From Candidatus Thermodiscus eudorianus (lineage in GTDB: Archaea; Thermoproteota; Thermoprotei_A; Sulfolobales; Acidilobaceae): a DNA stretch of 64,000 nucleotides. The translations under genes were made by a program, and so were the position numbers. Below, piece after piece: positions 1 through 8,205 of this stretch. Numbering within the stretch: the stretch's first letter is position 1; each line of letters opens with the position of its first letter. Under the pieces are notes generated by a model, which saw only the letters and a program-made list of their open reading frames with translations, was not told where the DNA came from and searched no databases. Location of the stretch: assembly GCA_015521085.1 (NCBI GenBank), contig WAOW01000005.1:186001-250000 (forward strand), given 5' to 3'.

Positions 1-896
1 TGGATAAAGTCGTCGTGGAATACGCCAAGCTAACCAGTTCGTTAGTGTCGACAGGTGAGTGGCGGCGCATACGTTTGAGGCGCTATGATATAACGGCAGA
101 ACCGCCCCGGATATACCCGGCTAGGAAGCATTTCCTAGTAGAGTTCATTGAGATGCTGCGCGATATAATGAAGGAGCTAGGCTTTATAGAGGTTAGGGGG
201 CCCTTGGTTGAAATAGAGCTATTTAACTTCGACGTTCTATTCCAGGCCCAAGACCATCCTGCACGGGAGATACATGACACGCTATGGATAAAAGAGCCCC
301 GGAAAGCAGACCTCTCAGCTTATAGCGATCTCGTGGAGAGAGTCGCACGCATCCACGAGAGGGGATGGGGTTACAAGTGGAACCCGGATATAGCTGCTCG
401 GCTACTCTTAAGGAGTCAAACTACAAGTGTCTCAGCGAGAATCCTTGTGGAAAGGCCGAAGCCGCCTATACGCTTCTTCACTCTCGGACGAGTTTACAGG
501 AGCGATGTCGTCGATGCAACGCATCTACCGGAGTTTCATCAGCTAGACGGTATTATGGGCTGGAAGGGTTACACTTTCAGGGATTTAATCGGACTTTTAC
601 AGGAGGTTGCTAAAAGACTTGGCTTGAATCTTAAGCTCAAACCGGGTTACTTCCCCTTCACAGAGCCAAGTGTAGAGGGATATGTTCAGTTGCCTAATGG
701 AAGATGGCTTGAGTTGTTTGGCGCTGGCCTCTTCAGGCCAGAGGTTCTTGAGGCGGCTGGCGTGGATTATCCAGTGGGCGCGTGGGGCTTTGGAGTCGAG
801 AGGTTGGCTGCCGCGGTATTAGGTATTAGTGATATCAGGGAATTATATACTAAAGATGTAAAGAAAATTATGGAGTTTAAGGTTAGGAGTGTATAG
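1..896 (+). CDS. pheS: Phenylalanyl-tRNA synthetase alpha subunit, C-terminal part (cut by window edge)
   Basis: Catalytic subunit of the cytosolic (alpha-beta)2 PheRS, which charges tRNA-Phe. The visible ~297 residues are the class II catalytic core: motif 2 with GRVYRSDVVDATHLPEFHQ near residue 160, and motif 3 GAWGFGVERLAA near residue 260. The frame is open through the left edge (GAT AAA GTC GTC precede the GTG at 15), and archaeal PheS is usually about 480-500 residues, so the N-terminal tRNA-binding helices lie outside the window and the GTG at 15 is not the real start. pheT begins 11 nt after the stop, so the two subunits form one transcription unit. Confidence 0.95.
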   Translation, partial: DKVVVEYAKLTSSLVSTGEWRRIRLRRYDITAEPPRIYPARKHFLVEFIEMLRDIMKELGFIEVRGPLVEIELFNFDVLFQAQDHPAREIHDTLWIKEPRKADLSAYSDLVERVARIHERGWGYKWNPDIAARLLLRSQTTSVSARILVERPKPPIRFFTLGRVYRSDVVDATHLPEFHQLDGIMGWKGYTFRDLIGLLQEVAKRLGLNLKLKPGYFPFTEPSVEGYVQLPNGRWLELFGAGLFRPEVLEAAGVDYPVGAWGFGVERLAAAVLGISDIRELYTKDVKKIMEFKVRSV

Positions 897-907
897 GTGT
901 ATGGAAC

Positions 908-2566
908 TTGCCGGTACTGAGGTTTAAGACCGAGAGGCTGGTCAGGCTAACCGGGCTCACTATAGGCGAGCTGCAAGAGGCGTTATTTAGACTCAAGTGC
1001 GAGACTGAACTAATAGAGGACGAGTTCGAAGTCGAGATAAACCCCGACAGGCCCGACATGTATCTGGGAGAAGGGATAGGTAGGGCAGTCCTGGGGTTAC
1101 AAGGTGCTAGGCTGGGCTGGCGAAAGCCAAGGACTACGACCACAGAGTATTCGCTGAGAGTAGAGCCCCCGGCCAAGAGACCCTATATTGCTGCGGCGGT
1201 AATCTACAACGTCAACGTCGATGAAGACTTTCTCCCCGAGCTAATACAGTTCCAAGAGAAGCTCCACGATACGATAGGGAGGAGGAGGAAAAAAGTCGCC
1301 ATAGGCTTCCATGACCTAGAGAAGCTACCTTCAACCAGTCTCAAATACACAAGCGTAAAAACTAGTGAGGAAATGAAGCCATTAGAGCACGGGGAAAAGA
1401 TGACAATCGGCGAGATTCTGAGGACTACACCTCAGGGTGAAAAGTATGGCACCCTGTCCCTGGACAGCAGGGATAACTCGCACCCCGCTCTATACTCGGG
1501 TGACGAGATAATCGCGATTCCACCCGTCATTAACTCTGACATCACCCGGATGGAACCTGGGACACGAGATCTGTTCGTAGACGTGACGGGGACAGATCTA
1601 CAAACCGTTTTAAAGGTACTCGATATAATCGCGTCTAACCTAGCCGAGCGGCCCGGCGTCTACATAGGCATGGTAAAGGTGGTCAACGCCGATGACAATA
1701 GCATACTCCACACGCCCGTTCTTAAATTCGAGAAGTTAACATTGAAGAGCGACTATGTGAATTCGACTCTAGGACTCTCACTGAGGCCCCCTGATATAAA
1801 GAACGCCCTGGAACGGATGCTGTATAACGTAGAGATGTCCGGGGCGGATCTACACGTTGAAGTACCACCCTTCAGAGCCGACGTACTAGGCGGGATAGAC
1901 CTGGTCGAAGACATAGCAATGGCCATCGGTTACGAGGAACTCGGCTTTAATAGACCCGTTGTAACCGATCCAGGCAAGCTAATGGCCGAAACCAGAGTAT
2001 CCCGTCTATTGAGGGATCTAGCTATAGGGCTTGGATTCACCGAGGTAGCACAGCTAACACTAACAAGCCCAGGGCTACTGGATTTGACTGGTTACAGAGA
2101 GCGTGTCGAGATAGCGAACCCCGTTCAGCTAGAATACAGTGTCCTGAGGCCTAGCCTGGTCCCCACGCTACTGACAGTGGCTCAGCGTAACGTGCATGCT
2201 AGCAAGCCTGTGAAGGTCTTCGAGATAGGGAGTATTGTCATACCTGGCGAGCCTCCCAGGGACGAGTATCGTATAGGGTTCCTGGTAATGGATGATGAGG
2301 TTGGATACGAGGACATACAGGCAGTCATCTACTCTATACTAAGAATACTCGATATTAAATTCTCTGTCAGGGAGTATAGGCATCCAGCCTTCATAGAAGG
2401 CAGAACGGCCGAAATCATCGACGCAAAGGGACGACACCTAGGGATAGCCGGAGAGATCTCACCCGAAGTACTGGAGAAGATGGAGATAGGATATCCTATT
2501 GCCGTGGCTGAACTTAACCTAGAGGTGCTGGCAGAATGGAAGTTCAAGACACAGAACCCGACATAA
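908..2566 (+). CDS. pheT: Phenylalanyl-tRNA synthetase beta subunit
   Basis: Non-catalytic subunit that partners PheS; it carries the B3/4 editing domain and B5 domain. At 552 residues it has the length of the archaeal/eukaryotic type, which lacks the bacterial N-terminal EMAP-like domain. Recognisable segments are the N-terminal NPDRPDMYLGEGIGRAV, the central VINSDITRMEPGTRDLFVD (B3/4), and VEVPPFRADVLGGIDLVED (B5). Start is TTG at 908; the ATG at 901 is in another frame and stops quickly. It follows pheS by 11 nt, and its 3' end overlaps mptA by 31 nt, so all three genes are probably co-transcribed. Confidence 0.95.
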   Translation: MPVLRFKTERLVRLTGLTIGELQEALFRLKCETELIEDEFEVEINPDRPDMYLGEGIGRAVLGLQGARLGWRKPRTTTTEYSLRVEPPAKRPYIAAAVIYNVNVDEDFLPELIQFQEKLHDTIGRRRKKVAIGFHDLEKLPSTSLKYTSVKTSEEMKPLEHGEKMTIGEILRTTPQGEKYGTLSLDSRDNSHPALYSGDEIIAIPPVINSDITRMEPGTRDLFVDVTGTDLQTVLKVLDIIASNLAERPGVYIGMVKVVNADDNSILHTPVLKFEKLTLKSDYVNSTLGLSLRPPDIKNALERMLYNVEMSGADLHVEVPPFRADVLGGIDLVEDIAMAIGYEELGFNRPVVTDPGKLMAETRVSRLLRDLAIGLGFTEVAQLTLTSPGLLDLTGYRERVEIANPVQLEYSVLRPSLVPTLLTVAQRNVHASKPVKVFEIGSIVIPGEPPRDEYRIGFLVMDDEVGYEDIQAVIYSILRILDIKFSVREYRHPAFIEGRTAEIIDAKGRHLGIAGEISPEVLEKMEIGYPIAVAELNLEVLAEWKFKTQNPT

Positions 2567-3393
2567 AGCTGCCACTCGAAAAGATAGGGTTTAAGGGGGT
2601 CAAAAGGCGGATCAAGCTAAACACTCCCAAGGGAGAGATCGTACTAGACCTAGACCTAGACGTTTTCATATCAATAGACGGTTCGAGGAGAGGCGCGCAC
2701 CTCTCAAGAAACATCGAGGCCCTAGACCTAGCAGGATTACTCGCGCTAGGCCCCGCTAGGAGTATAGAGGAATACCTAGAGGCTGTTTCCCAGAAGCTGC
2801 TAAAGCTACATAACTATGCCTCACAGGTCGAGGCCCGTGCTAGGACGATCTACTACACCGAGATCGAATACAATGGCATACAGGGAGTAGAACCCGTAAA
2901 CGTAGAAGTCGCGGTGGTAACCAGACGCGATGGGAGCAGGACATGGGTGACATCGGTGACCGTGGCCGCTATGAGCGTATGTCCAAGTGCACAGATTAGC
3001 GTGAGTCAATTACTTAAAACGGATAATCTAGCTCCGAGCCACGTCCAAAGGGTTCTGATAACGGGGAGAGTCACTACACGCGGTGAGATGGCTCGCATAG
3101 AAGATATAGCTCACGCACTCTTAGACAGCGCCTCCGCCCCCGTATTTACGCACCTCAAGAGGATGCAAGAGGCGAGACTAGTGATAGAAGCGCACAGAAG
3201 ACCCATGTTCGCCGAGGATATAGCCAGGAGTGCGCTCTGCAACCTAGCAAAGAGGCTAAAGAAAAAGGTTTCAACTGATTCAATCCTGGAGGTATCGGTT
3301 GATAGCATCGAATCTATACACCCGCACAATGTCTACGCGTATGCCAGGAGCGTCCTGGGAGAGCTATTGAACGAGCCGAGTAGATGTAGCTAA
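2536..3393 (+). CDS. mptA: GTP cyclohydrolase MptA (GTP cyclohydrolase IV)
   Basis: COG1469/FolE2-type Fe(II)-dependent cyclohydrolase; the archaeal family opens GTP to 7,8-dihydroneopterin 2',3'-cyclic phosphate, the first step toward tetrahydropterin-type cofactors. Family signatures are the SRRGAHLSRN segment (about residues 50-59) and a CPSAQISVSQ segment near 150, plus a conserved histidine in THLKRMQEARL. Length (285) is close to the usual ~300. The ATG at 2536 lies inside the pheT reading frame, a 31-nt overlap that suggests translational coupling. The 3' end overlaps the convergent acetyltransferase by 4 nt. Confidence 0.88.
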   Translation: MEVQDTEPDIKLPLEKIGFKGVKRRIKLNTPKGEIVLDLDLDVFISIDGSRRGAHLSRNIEALDLAGLLALGPARSIEEYLEAVSQKLLKLHNYASQVEARARTIYYTEIEYNGIQGVEPVNVEVAVVTRRDGSRTWVTSVTVAAMSVCPSAQISVSQLLKTDNLAPSHVQRVLITGRVTTRGEMARIEDIAHALLDSASAPVFTHLKRMQEARLVIEAHRRPMFAEDIARSALCNLAKRLKKKVSTDSILEVSVDSIESIHPHNVYAYARSVLGELLNEPSRCS

Positions 3394-3905
3394 TCTCCGT
3401 TCAATGGAATCTCGACTAGGATCATCGAAGAATAGTACTCCTTCAGGCGCCCCCCAAGTTTTTTAACAAGTTTCAGTGCCTTGACATTGTCAGCCAGGAT
3501 GTACCCATAGACCCTTTTTATGCCAAAGCTCCTGGCTATATCCCTCATCACTTTAGCCATAGTGCTCCCAAGGCCCTTCCCCTGCATGCTTTCAAGAATA
3601 ACAATTCCACCCTCGGCTACCCCGTTCTTTTCCAGGATAAGTTCTGCGACGCCAACAATCTCCCCTGTCTCTACATCTTCGGCTACCACGCCGAGTATCC
3701 CGGACTTAGACACGAGCCTCTCCACATAGGGATCGAAATATCTAATTATGGAGAAGAACCTAGTGTATATAGTCTCGTCGCTCAGCTTGTTATAGAAGTC
3801 CAGTAGCTTGTCACGATCCTCGGGGCATATACCCCGTATTATGATTCTCCGCGAGTCAATTGATATCTCGGCTAGCATCTTCCCGCATAGCGGACATCTC
3901 TTCAT
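3390..3905 (-). CDS. GNAT-family N-acetyltransferase with N-terminal CPLC zinc knuckle
   Basis: GNAT fold acyltransferase of unknown substrate. The acetyl-CoA pyrophosphate loop is QGKGLG (residues 108-113, the Q/RxxGxG/A motif), followed by the usual helix and the ADNVKALKLVKKLG strand-helix. The first 10 residues carry CPLC, with another Cys at 27 (RGICPED), hinting at a small metal site fused to the enzyme. 171 residues is typical. Divergent from the APH-like kinase gene, with 86 nt between the two starts. A protein acetyltransferase is possible, but the sequence alone does not show the target. Confidence 0.8.
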   Translation of the reverse strand: MKRCPLCGKMLAEISIDSRRIIIRGICPEDRDKLLDFYNKLSDETIYTRFFSIIRYFDPYVERLVSKSGILGVVAEDVETGEIVGVAELILEKNGVAEGGIVILESMQGKGLGSTMAKVMRDIARSFGIKRVYGYILADNVKALKLVKKLGGRLKEYYSSMILVEIPLNGD

Positions 3906-3991
3906 CTCTCAACCCATAAGATACGGCGATGCCATGATATAGAATATAATGGGCAATTCAATAATTTATCTTATCAAACCGGGTAGGATCT

Positions 3992-4915
3992 TTGAACATA
4001 ATTGACATAATTAATTTAATACTGCCCGTTAAACATATTGAAAGTCTTCCATCAAAAAACAAGAAAATCTATATAGTTAGATATCGAGATAACGACTATC
4101 TCCTAGCGTGTAACGGGGAGATCGACTACTATCTATTATTGCGTCAATGCACTGATTTCGTCCCGGAGGTCAATTTCCTGTTTGGTTCGAGAAATTGTAT
4201 TGTTGTCGAATACCTAAGGTATGAGACGGTGGCAGATCGAGTCCTACTTTACCTCATGAGGGGGGAACTTGCAGAGACTAGGAGGCTGGTTTACGACGTA
4301 GGTAGAAGCATGGCTCTCTTCCATAACCAGCTAGCGTCGTGTGGAGGAGCTAGGTCGTTGTTGGCTTCGCATACGCTGGAGGAGATAGTAAAAGATAGAT
4401 GCAGACTAGCATTACTAATTAAAGAAAATAAATATATAGTTAAAAAGATATGTAGTGCCATGATGGAATTACTGTTATCCTACACGGAGGAACCCTGCAG
4501 GACACCGATAGGACACGGAGACCTCCATCTCTACCAGATCCTAACAGGTGAGAATAGAATAGTATACACAGACCCAGGACCGGAACCCTACACTCAGACA
4601 ATGCCCTGCCTCGAATACGATATAGCCTCTCTCGTAAGAAGCATCGAGTACATCGACCATATGATAGCCGCTCTACTTGGAGACACCAAGGTTATCGCCA
4701 GAGACCTGGCTACATCTCTACTCTCAGGTTACCGGAGAGAAAGGCAACTGCCGGATAAAAAGACGCTAGAACTCCTCTACCTAGCTAGAACTATCTACGA
4801 GTATTATTATGAATATTCGAACCAGACTGGGTTCGAGTCAATACCATTATCTTCGCTAAAGGCATATCTCCTAGAGGGGAGTACCTTGATTGGGAGGCTA
4901 GTCGGCCATGACTGA
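3992..4915 (+). CDS. APH/maltokinase-like phosphotransferase
   Basis: 307-residue protein with the C-lobe of the aminoglycoside phosphotransferase/choline kinase fold. The catalytic loop reads GHGDLHLYQIL (about residues 173-183), and a second acidic metal site follows as YTDPGPEP about 15 residues later; both resemble the HGDLHxGQxL and DFEGEP motifs of Pep2-type maltokinases. The N-lobe is short and divergent. Start TTG at 3992 follows a purine-rich GGGTAGGATC. The gene overlaps the DUF2797 gene by 8 nt, so they are co-translated. The substrate is unknown; a sugar or small-molecule kinase is most likely. Confidence 0.6.
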   Translation: MNIIDIINLILPVKHIESLPSKNKKIYIVRYRDNDYLLACNGEIDYYLLLRQCTDFVPEVNFLFGSRNCIVVEYLRYETVADRVLLYLMRGELAETRRLVYDVGRSMALFHNQLASCGGARSLLASHTLEEIVKDRCRLALLIKENKYIVKKICSAMMELLLSYTEEPCRTPIGHGDLHLYQILTGENRIVYTDPGPEPYTQTMPCLEYDIASLVRSIEYIDHMIAALLGDTKVIARDLATSLLSGYRRERQLPDKKTLELLYLARTIYEYYYEYSNQTGFESIPLSSLKAYLLEGSTLIGRLVGHD

Positions 4916-5810
4916 AAGAGCTATACTACGTTTGATACACAAGAGGGTAGAGCCATCGGGATCAAAGAAGATCGAATCACGGGGTTTATTCGAGAATCGA
5001 TCCTGGGAGCTGAAGGAGTACAAGGCCTCGATAGACTATCTCGTAATACAGTACCCTGGAGGACCCGATGCCTACAAGTACGAGGCTAAGAAACTGTCTT
5101 TTGCACCCATGCCTTGGAGGACCTTCTGTAGATGGCATAATGGTCCCCTCTTTGAAAGGGACGAGCCCTGGAGAAGGCTCTACTGCGTGGTCGAGTCCAA
5201 ATCCTATTGCAGACAGCATAAAAGATCCATAAGGGCAATATACGAGTATTGCCTAGGCATGCACGCACAAGACGCGTTAGAGGCTTGTAAATTAATCGAC
5301 AGGATAGACCGGACGGAATACACTGTATACCTTACAGATGCAGGTTCTGGTAGAGCTAAGGTAGGTGTCACTAGATCGTTCAGGTTCCTAGAGAGACTCT
5401 CAGAACAGGCCCATAACTTGGCTACGGTACTGCAGGTCACTGACAGCCTCTACGAGGCTAGGAGGGCTGAGATAATGGTGAGTAAGGCGGGCATTGCAAC
5501 GCAAGCAAAGGCTAGAAAACTGTCCAGACTAACACCATCTCAAATTGCCCCGTCCTTGTCAGCCATCGCGGAGAGGGCATCGCGGATGCTGGGTACCGAA
5601 TGGGACCACAGTTTTGTAAGGGTGCTGAGCGAGGCCACGGATCTAGTCTATACGACTCCTGAGTTCAAGGAGGATAGATTGGCCGGGAAGTCTTTTGACT
5701 TGCTCGGGTACTGGGGCGGGCATATTGTGCTGCGATCAGGCGATGCAGTCTTTCACGTGAATGCGAGCAGATTAATGCACAGGGATGTTTTACTCGTTTC
5801 ACAGGGTTAG
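4908..5810 (+). CDS. DUF2797 family protein, GIY-YIG-like core
   Basis: I recognise the DUF2797 family, whose function is not established. N-terminal third is rich in Cys/His (FCRWHNGPLF, RLYCVVESKSYCRQHKRS around residues 70-105), which looks like a zinc-binding module. The central segment TVYLTDAGSGRAKVGVTR followed by ERLSEQAHNLATVLQVT and EARRAEI resembles the GIY-YIG arrangement (beta strand, conserved Arg, Glu on a helix). The gene overlaps the upstream kinase by 8 nt and ends 12 nt inside the convergent phosphorylase gene. A nucleic-acid role is possible but unproven. Confidence 0.65.
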   Translation: MTERAILRLIHKRVEPSGSKKIESRGLFENRSWELKEYKASIDYLVIQYPGGPDAYKYEAKKLSFAPMPWRTFCRWHNGPLFERDEPWRRLYCVVESKSYCRQHKRSIRAIYEYCLGMHAQDALEACKLIDRIDRTEYTVYLTDAGSGRAKVGVTRSFRFLERLSEQAHNLATVLQVTDSLYEARRAEIMVSKAGIATQAKARKLSRLTPSQIAPSLSAIAERASRMLGTEWDHSFVRVLSEATDLVYTTPEFKEDRLAGKSFDLLGYWGGHIVLRSGDAVFHVNASRLMHRDVLLVSQG

Positions 5811-6503
5811 GGCTTCCAGGGTGAGCGAGGCTATCTTCTTGAACACTGCTTCCATTCGCTGTTTATCTAGGAATTCGTGCGAGCCTAGTTTATTCGAAAC
5901 CAGTAGTATTGACAGCGCGTTTAACCTGTTTTTCCTGGCTAGTGCATAGAGTATACCGGTCTCCATTTCTATGGCTAGAACACCCATTCTCCGGAGATCG
6001 CCCTCTAACTCTGGAGTCTCTGCGTAGAAAGCGTCGCTGCAGAATACGGATCCCACCAGGTACTTTATATCATGTTTATTAAATATATCTATAATTTTAT
6101 GTAGTAGGGTGTGTGAAGGTGCGAGAGGCGGTATATACCTGCCGAAGTACTGCGCTAGGCTGCATCCACCTAAATATGTTGAAACGGAATCCCCAACGAC
6201 TATCGAGCCGACCTCGACGGCGTCGCCAACGCCACCAGCAGTACCGAGTCTAACTATATTCCTGGCACCGAGCTGGGCAAGTTCCTCGAAAACTATAGCG
6301 GCGGACGGAGCGCCAACGCCATGGGTGGCAATAGTAACATTGTTTCCACGCCACTTACCTGTGTAGGTGAGGAGACAGCGATTCTCGTTAACTAGGCTCG
6401 GATTATCTAGGAGTTGTGATAGCATCTTGGCTCTCAGCGGGTCGCCGACGACGATGACGTTCTCGGCTATATCGCCTTCCTTGGCCATTATGTGTACAGG
6501 CAT
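5799..6503 (-). CDS. Nucleoside phosphorylase (PNP/MTA phosphorylase type)
   Basis: PNP_UDP_1 fold enzyme that cleaves purine nucleosides or 5'-methylthioadenosine with phosphate. Motifs are GDPLRAKM (20-27, phosphate binding), RLGTAGG (85-91), SDAFYAE (156-162) and IEMET (178-182, ribose binding). 234 residues and the overall pattern match the hexameric Sulfolobus-type MTA/purine nucleoside phosphorylases. It lies divergently from the ROK kinase (70 nt between starts). Whether methylthioadenosine or inosine/guanosine is the main substrate cannot be decided by eye, so I give no gene symbol. Confidence 0.85.
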   Translation of the reverse strand: MPVHIMAKEGDIAENVIVVGDPLRAKMLSQLLDNPSLVNENRCLLTYTGKWRGNNVTIATHGVGAPSAAIVFEELAQLGARNIVRLGTAGGVGDAVEVGSIVVGDSVSTYLGGCSLAQYFGRYIPPLAPSHTLLHKIIDIFNKHDIKYLVGSVFCSDAFYAETPELEGDLRRMGVLAIEMETGILYALARKNRLNALSILLVSNKLGSHEFLDKQRMEAVFKKIASLTLEALTL

Positions 6504-6573
6504 TATCGCGTCCCGCTAGTGATTTTATGGTTATGGAGCATAAATCATGCTCGGTTGCTGAGGGCGTCTAATA

Positions 6574-7554
6574 GTGGCAGAGCCGGTTCTAGCCGTAGAT
6601 ATAGGTGCGACGAAGACCCTCATAGGATTATTTATAAAAAATAAATTAAAAAAATATATTAAGATGGCGACTCCTGACGAAGGAATAGAGTGGGCTATAA
6701 GAGAGAAAATAATAGAATTATTTAATAAAAATAATATTAATAGGATTGAGTACGCAGGTATAGCCGCTCCAGGCCCCCTCGATTATACGAAAGGACAAAT
6801 AGTGAATCCCCCGAACATGAAACAAACAACCATAAGCCTAATAGAAATGATGGAAGACATAGCCAGATACGTTCTAATAGCAAACGACACAGTAGCAGGC
6901 GTATGGGCCGAGAAAACGCTGGGAAAACATAGGTCCGAGAACATGGTCCTAGTGAGCATAGGCTCCGGAGTAGGAGGGGGCGTAATAGTCGACGACCATC
7001 TACTCCTAGGCAGCAGAGGCAACGCGCACGAGATAGGCCACATACCACTTAACCTCGACGAGGACGCACCCTGTGGATGCGGCGGTCAAGGCCACTGGGA
7101 AGCATTAGCCGGAGGAGTGTGGATCCCTAGAACGGCCAAACGCTTAGCCTATAATAAAAGACTGGAGTCAAGAGCTTGGAGACTCGCGTATGAGGGCTCT
7201 CTTACTCCTGAACTACTCTTCAACCTAGCTCGTGAAAACGATGAGTTCGCGCTATTCGCCGTCGACTACTTGTGTCGTGTGCATGGAGCTGGAATAGCAG
7301 CAGTCAAGTATGCCTATGACCCGGACCTCGTAGTCCTCTCCGGGGGCGTTTATCTCAGGAACAAGGATATGATGTTCGATAGAATCAAACGCTATATGAG
7401 AGTCTATCTAGGCTCTATAGACCCGCCTCAGTTATATGACGCGTCATTCGGGGAGTACCAGTCCCTCTATGGCGCCTATGCAATAATATATAGCCCTCCA
7501 ACCGGACTCGTCCACATAAACAGGCATAAACTAGCGCCTCCAGCGAGAGGGTGA
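6574..7554 (+). CDS. ROK-family sugar kinase (ATP-dependent hexokinase/glucokinase)
   Basis: Cytosolic ATP-dependent hexose kinase. The phosphate-1 loop is DIGATKT (9-15), the catalytic base D105 sits in IANDTVAG, the sugar-binding EIGH is at 153-156, and the ROK zinc motif CGCGGQGHWE lies at 167-176. Crenarchaeal relatives are broad-specificity hexokinases feeding modified glycolysis. Length 326 is normal. Start GTG at 6574. Residues 20-60 are encoded by an A/T-rich stretch with runs of AAA/ATA, unlike the rest of the gene. Confidence 0.88.
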   Translation: MAEPVLAVDIGATKTLIGLFIKNKLKKYIKMATPDEGIEWAIREKIIELFNKNNINRIEYAGIAAPGPLDYTKGQIVNPPNMKQTTISLIEMMEDIARYVLIANDTVAGVWAEKTLGKHRSENMVLVSIGSGVGGGVIVDDHLLLGSRGNAHEIGHIPLNLDEDAPCGCGGQGHWEALAGGVWIPRTAKRLAYNKRLESRAWRLAYEGSLTPELLFNLARENDEFALFAVDYLCRVHGAGIAAVKYAYDPDLVVLSGGVYLRNKDMMFDRIKRYMRVYLGSIDPPQLYDASFGEYQSLYGAYAIIYSPPTGLVHINRHKLAPPARG

Positions 7555-7608
7555 AGGGACTCGGCTAAGAGCATAGCATGGCTGAGGGCTGATCCCAGAT
7601 CTCTGAAA

Positions 7609-8205
7609 TTGTTAAAGAAAATAAAGAAATTACTGGAGGTTCAGGGTATTAGTGTGTATCTACCCGGGTTACACGAGTATATAGACGCCGACGTGGTTGT
7701 GGCCCCACTAGAGGGGTCCCCCGAGGAATCCGCTTACGTCGACACGCTTAGGAACTACCCAGGCCCCATCATCAGCGACAGCGACTCCATTAGAGCTCTA
7801 GCTCTCGCCCTCGCCTATCCCGATGACCGCTTCAATAGGCTGGTCTTGGGAGTCGATCCAGGCAGGAGATGTGGTTTTTCCTGCATAGGGGATGATATAG
7901 TTGTTTATGTAGGTAAAGTGGACTGTGGGAGTGTCGGTTTCACGGTGAAGTCACTCTTAGAGAGGATCCCTGCTAATCGCCGTGAGGTTTACGTAGGCGA
8001 TGGTAGCGGGTTTGAGGCGGCTGCAGCATCATTTGATGTCAATTCTATTCCGTACCGGGTAACTGATGAGCGGGGTACGAGTAAGACGCTCATGGTGACT
8101 AAGAGGATACTGGATGTTGTCAAGGACAGAGACATAATAGCCAGTATTGCAATAGCATTAAGAGGTGCATACGGTGCTAGATACATCAATAAATACATAT
8201 ATTAA
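7609..8205 (+). CDS. Conserved RNase H-fold-like protein of unknown function
   Basis: No family recognised with certainty. The pattern looks like an RNase H/RuvC-type fold: strand with LGVDPGRRCGF (D83), then VYVGKVDCG, VYVGDGSGFE (D131), and VTDERGTSKT (D153), giving spaced acidic residues. The annotated TTG at 7609 has no close Shine-Dalgarno. The frame is open back to the stop of the ROK gene (7552-7554), and the upstream codons read SAKSIAWLRADPRSLK, which looks like coding sequence, so the true start may be a non-standard ATA or CTG near 7573-7582. The 3' end overlaps the downstream decarboxylase by 41 nt. Confidence 0.6.
   Translation: MLKKIKKLLEVQGISVYLPGLHEYIDADVVVAPLEGSPEESAYVDTLRNYPGPIISDSDSIRALALALAYPDDRFNRLVLGVDPGRRCGFSCIGDDIVVYVGKVDCGSVGFTVKSLLERIPANRREVYVGDGSGFEAAAASFDVNSIPYRVTDERGTSKTLMVTKRILDVVKDRDIIASIAIALRGAYGARYINKYIY

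Noticed and set aside
4820-4850. tRNA T-arm-like GGGTTCGAGTC sequence
   Set aside because: No acceptor or anticodon stem can be built around it, and it lies within a good coding frame.
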